Positions 61,147-64,000 of a stretch of DNA of 64,000 bases are shown piece by piece. The stretch's first letter is position 1. Each line of letters starts with the position of its first letter. The notes under the pieces are model-generated. The model had not been told where the DNA came from, did not search any database, and saw only the letters and a program-made list of their open reading frames with translations. The translations under genes were made by a program, and so were the position numbers. This DNA is from Gnetum montanum (Eukaryota; Streptophyta; Gnetopsida; Gnetales; Gnetaceae), in contig MNCI01004849.1 in NCBI GenBank assembly GCA_015680685.1, positions 1-64,000 on the forward strand, in the 5' to 3' direction.

Positions 61147-62660
61147 GTTGGCCAACACGAGTCTAGTGTGGGTGCCTTGGTGGTAACCTACAAAAAACCC
61201 TTCATACCTCAAAATATCCTTAAAAGCCACTTCTATGACCTCAAATCCTCTTCATAACCTTTGGTAGTTAAGAGTTGTCAAAATCTATGTCGAAATTCAT
61301 GTCTAAAATCCTAACCACATTGGGGAACCTCCCACCCATGTTGTCCAATGTAGGTACTTTGGAGATTACCCATAAAACCCCATCCACATCCATAAATAGC
61401 CTTAAAATCTACCCCTATGACTTTAAAAATTTACTAGAGCCTCCCAAGACCTTCATATGTCCCAAAATAAGCCTAAAATGTGTAAAACGCCATCATCCCT
61501 CCACCCACACTAGAGCCATGTTAGCCATTGTGGCTCAGGGAGGATGACTATGAAGAATAGCAAATATTTTTCAAAATGGTTACTTTTGGTGTCAAAATGC
61601 TACTATTGCATGCATGGTTGATTTTCTATCAAAACCTTAAAAAACTCAATATCTCAAGGTATCCATAGTGAGGAAGGCTAGAACTACATGGCTCCAACAT
61701 GGATAGGTTGCCTTGCCACTTTTGGCAATATGTTGACATGCTTGGTAGAGACTAGAACCTCAAAACCTTGAACTGATAGCCATTTAATCCCATTTTGATC
61801 ATTAGAACTTACCAGACCTCCTCACCCATACTAGAGTAATGCTATCCATCATGGCTCAAGGGGGTATAACTATCCCAAACCTCAAATAGCCATAAGACAT
61901 AGCCAATCTTCAATTAAAACCTCAAGAATCACTACCAATAACCATAAAAGTTGGAAAACATAATGAGTTTACCTCTAAATCCATCCCAAGATCAAAAAGA
62001 AGAAGTATCCATGTTGAGGAGTACTAGAGCCACATTGGCCATCATGGCCCTAGTGTGGCTAAAGTTTACAATAATATTTTATATGCAAAACACCCTCCAA
62101 ACAACCTCAAAATTTGACTAGGAATCCTAAAACTACAAAACCCTAGTTTTAGCTATAGACTGACCATGTTTGACCTTGTAAAAAATTAAATCTAGACCAT
62201 CCATACTAAGACCCTCCCATCCATGCAAGCTACTGTGGCTCTAGGGGGTATAATCATGAAACCTAATTTTTTACCATTTTTGATCACCAAAGTGATCAAT
62301 TTTAACTGTTATGTCCCTATACTACCCTAGAGAGATCATAGAACATCAATTTTGATCCTTTGGATGCCATGAAACCCATTTTTCTTGGTAACCACATTGA
62401 AGCCATGATAGCTAGCATTACTCTAGTATGGATGGTAGTTCTAGGCCTTAATGATAACTTCTAGAGGTTGAAATCGATGCTAGAATTGACCAATTTTCTT
62501 TCCTAGTTAACTACGCTAACAATGTAGGTTACTGGGGGTCAAAAAATACTCAAAACCAACTTGGAAAAATACCTTATCATTCCATCCACACTGGGGATCA
62601 TCCCACCCATGAGAGAAAGTGTGGATTCAACATGGATGCCCAGAAAACCTTGATTCTTTT
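61147..62660. repeat. ~190-bp degenerate tandem repeats upstream of the antisense gene
   Basis: A motif such as ACTAGAGCCATGTTAGCCAT with nearby TGTGGCTC recurs near 61148, 61340, 61505, 61690, 61835, 62025, 62215, 62400 and 62595, spaced 145-195 bases apart. The array directly precedes the presumed first exon (minus strand), so it may be its promoter region. Confidence 0.6.
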
Positions 62661-62689
62661 AACCAAAAAATCCTTAGTGTCTAAACTCA

Positions 62690-63090
62690 CTTTTCAACAT
62701 TATAGCCTCATGGCCACAACTCACTAAGGCCTAAAACTAGAAAAATATAACCTTTTTTTATCAATATTCATCATGTTTTATTCCATGTATTCCACTTGGT
62801 CTCATTTGTCCTTATTTTGTGGTGTTTTAGCCTACTACAACCTCTATTATGCATTATTGATCTTCACTATCATCAATTGACCTTATTTAGCTTCTACATC
62901 ACTTCACTTTCAATACATCTACCTTACTTTCTCTATTCTTATCTCTACTGACATTTTTTAGCCTTTGATTGATGTTGGGTGATGGGATCTGACCATTCTT
63001 TACCATCATTTAATACAATGTAACTATGGCTTACCAAGGCCTTAAACTAGCAACATGGCCTAGAAAGGCCTTAAACTAATAATAATGTAA
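62690..63090. repeat. GGCC-containing short repeats, right border
   Basis: Copies of CTAAGGCCTAAAACTAG and AAGGCCTTAAACTA (62728, 63032, 63064) like those at 55200-55480. Together the two groups border the antisense-gene block. Confidence 0.55.
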
Positions 63091-63489
63091 CCTTAGTTGA
63101 CCATGTACCTCACTGTTTACATTTCCATTATGCTTCAACTTGTTTTGACCTTTTTTGGCCTTTATTCCAATCTATTTGGCTTTGCCTACCTTTTGTATTC
63201 TTGTTTGACCCTATTTACATTTTTCTTGATATTGAAATAACATGTGTTTGCATTGTTACTAGGATATTTTATATCATTTTGGCATTATTTATTCATATTT
63301 ACCTAGGTGCCACTTAGTGTGCTTATGGTTGACATGTAGGATTAGAGTATGAGTACCTAGGAGCAAATTAGTATACCTTTGAGTCTAAGTGGGTCCCACT
63401 ATGATGTTAAATAATGCATTAATCTTAGTTGTCTAGATCTTAAGCCTAAGAGTCTTTTCAATCACGTGGCCTCAATAGAGAAACCTCTA

Positions 63490-64000
63490 GAATGAACTAA
63501 AAACCTTGTCAAAACCCTTGACCTTGAGACTGATGACATTGCTAAAGACTCTCTAGTTAAGGTTCCTACCATGACACATAGTTATGAGAAGAAAACCCTA
63601 AAGCTATGTTCCTCACCAGAACCTCAATAGGTTCAAAATATCACCAAGATCCTACAAGACAACATTAAGGCCTTTGCCTAGTTATATGAAGATATGTTAG
63701 GTCCTAAACCATGTTTAGTCCAACATAACATCATACTTGATCCTAGCATTAGACTAGTAAAGCAAAAGATTCACAAGATTAGACTTGATTTGTCCCTAGA
63801 AGTTCATGATGAAATCATAGAAGTATACCAAGATAGTTTCATTAGAGCTATGATTATGCAAAATGGGTGTCAAACATAGTCGTAGTTCCTAAGAAAAATG
63901 GAAGTATACATATTTACATAGATTTCCAAGATCTAAATAAGGCAACTATGAAAGATAATTTTCCTTTACCTAGTATTAATCAACTTATCGATACTATCGT
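63490..64000 (+). pseudogene. start of reverse transcriptase (runs off the window)
   Basis: KAFA, one stop, then YEDMLGPKPCLVQHNI (63665-63735) is the conserved lead-in to gypsy reverse transcriptase. It is followed by a frame open for 61 codons (63694-63879), VVPKKNGSIHI (63880-63910) and PLPSINQLID at the window edge. These are the N-terminal palm motifs that bind template and lead to the catalytic site outside the window. One frameshift and stops are present. Confidence 0.8.

Larger units (their letters stand above)
53300..64000 (+). mobile_element. gypsy-type element carrying an antisense gene, right end outside window
   Basis: On the plus strand, Gag C-terminus and protease (53330-54890) and then, 8.6 kb farther on, the start of reverse transcriptase (63490 onward). 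Between them are GGCC repeats, a multi-exon minus-strand gene, ~190-bp repeats, and GGCC repeats again. No LTR was seen at the left edge, where the 23-bp array abuts directly; the element is 5' truncated or its start is lost. The fragment at 5575-9565 has the same protease-to-antisense-gene order. Confidence 0.65.

Overview
This window looks like gene-poor, AT-rich, repeat-dominated nuclear DNA from a large plant genome, probably a seed plant and possibly a gymnosperm. The species cannot be named from the sequence. The grounds are several decayed Ty3/gypsy-type LTR retrotransposons with plant-style tRNA-Met primer sites, a plant RTE-type LINE tail, a 5S rRNA-derived piece, GT-AG introns with AT-rich bodies, and nested or tandem repeat structure throughout. 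No intact host gene was found. Only the first ~1.3 kb has a more genic base composition. A run of 46 Ns (41913-41958) and one N (18454) mark draft assembly gaps.

Layout. 1-1300: GC-richer, possibly the end of a gene. 1824-4510: probable LTR, primer site and decayed gag of a plus-strand gypsy element. 3884-26690: a tandem duplication of that element's gag plus ~4.6 kb of non-coding DNA. Copy A (3884-13157) is broken by a ~4 kb fragment of another retroelement (5575-9547). Copy B (13158-26690) is broken by an 8.2 kb minus-strand gypsy element (18306-26477) with 5-bp target duplications; copy A supplies the empty site. 27645-34073: another decayed plus-strand gypsy element whose right LTR holds a LINE 3' fragment with a 22-bp target duplication. 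36008-53290: ~14 kb of a degenerate ~23-bp minisatellite, interrupted at 40093-43229 by a non-autonomous LTR element whose LTRs are related to those of the 18306-26477 element. 53300-64000: a gypsy element with Gag/protease at one end and the start of reverse transcriptase at the other.

The most unusual feature is that two gypsy families here carry a long, intron-containing gene on the strand opposite to gag-pol. In the family at 53.3-64 kb (fragment also at 5575-9565) the antisense gene lies between protease and reverse transcriptase and is bordered by GGCC-containing short repeats. The same order (protease, AF(D/N)IV(D/N)EG spacer, GGCC repeats, antisense last exon encoding PDDT) occurs in both copies, so it is probably an ancestral structure. 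In the 18306-26477 element a different antisense gene with at least four introns lies between the 5' LTR and gag, with a 5S rRNA-derived piece between it and gag. I do not recognise either protein.

The 23-bp array varies mainly at positions that fit cytosine-methylation decay (CG to TG/CA and CAG to TAG/CAA). It also shows traces of a higher-order order of variant units. All coding calls here are of damaged copies; reading frames were followed by eye and boundaries are approximate unless a base-exact junction is stated.
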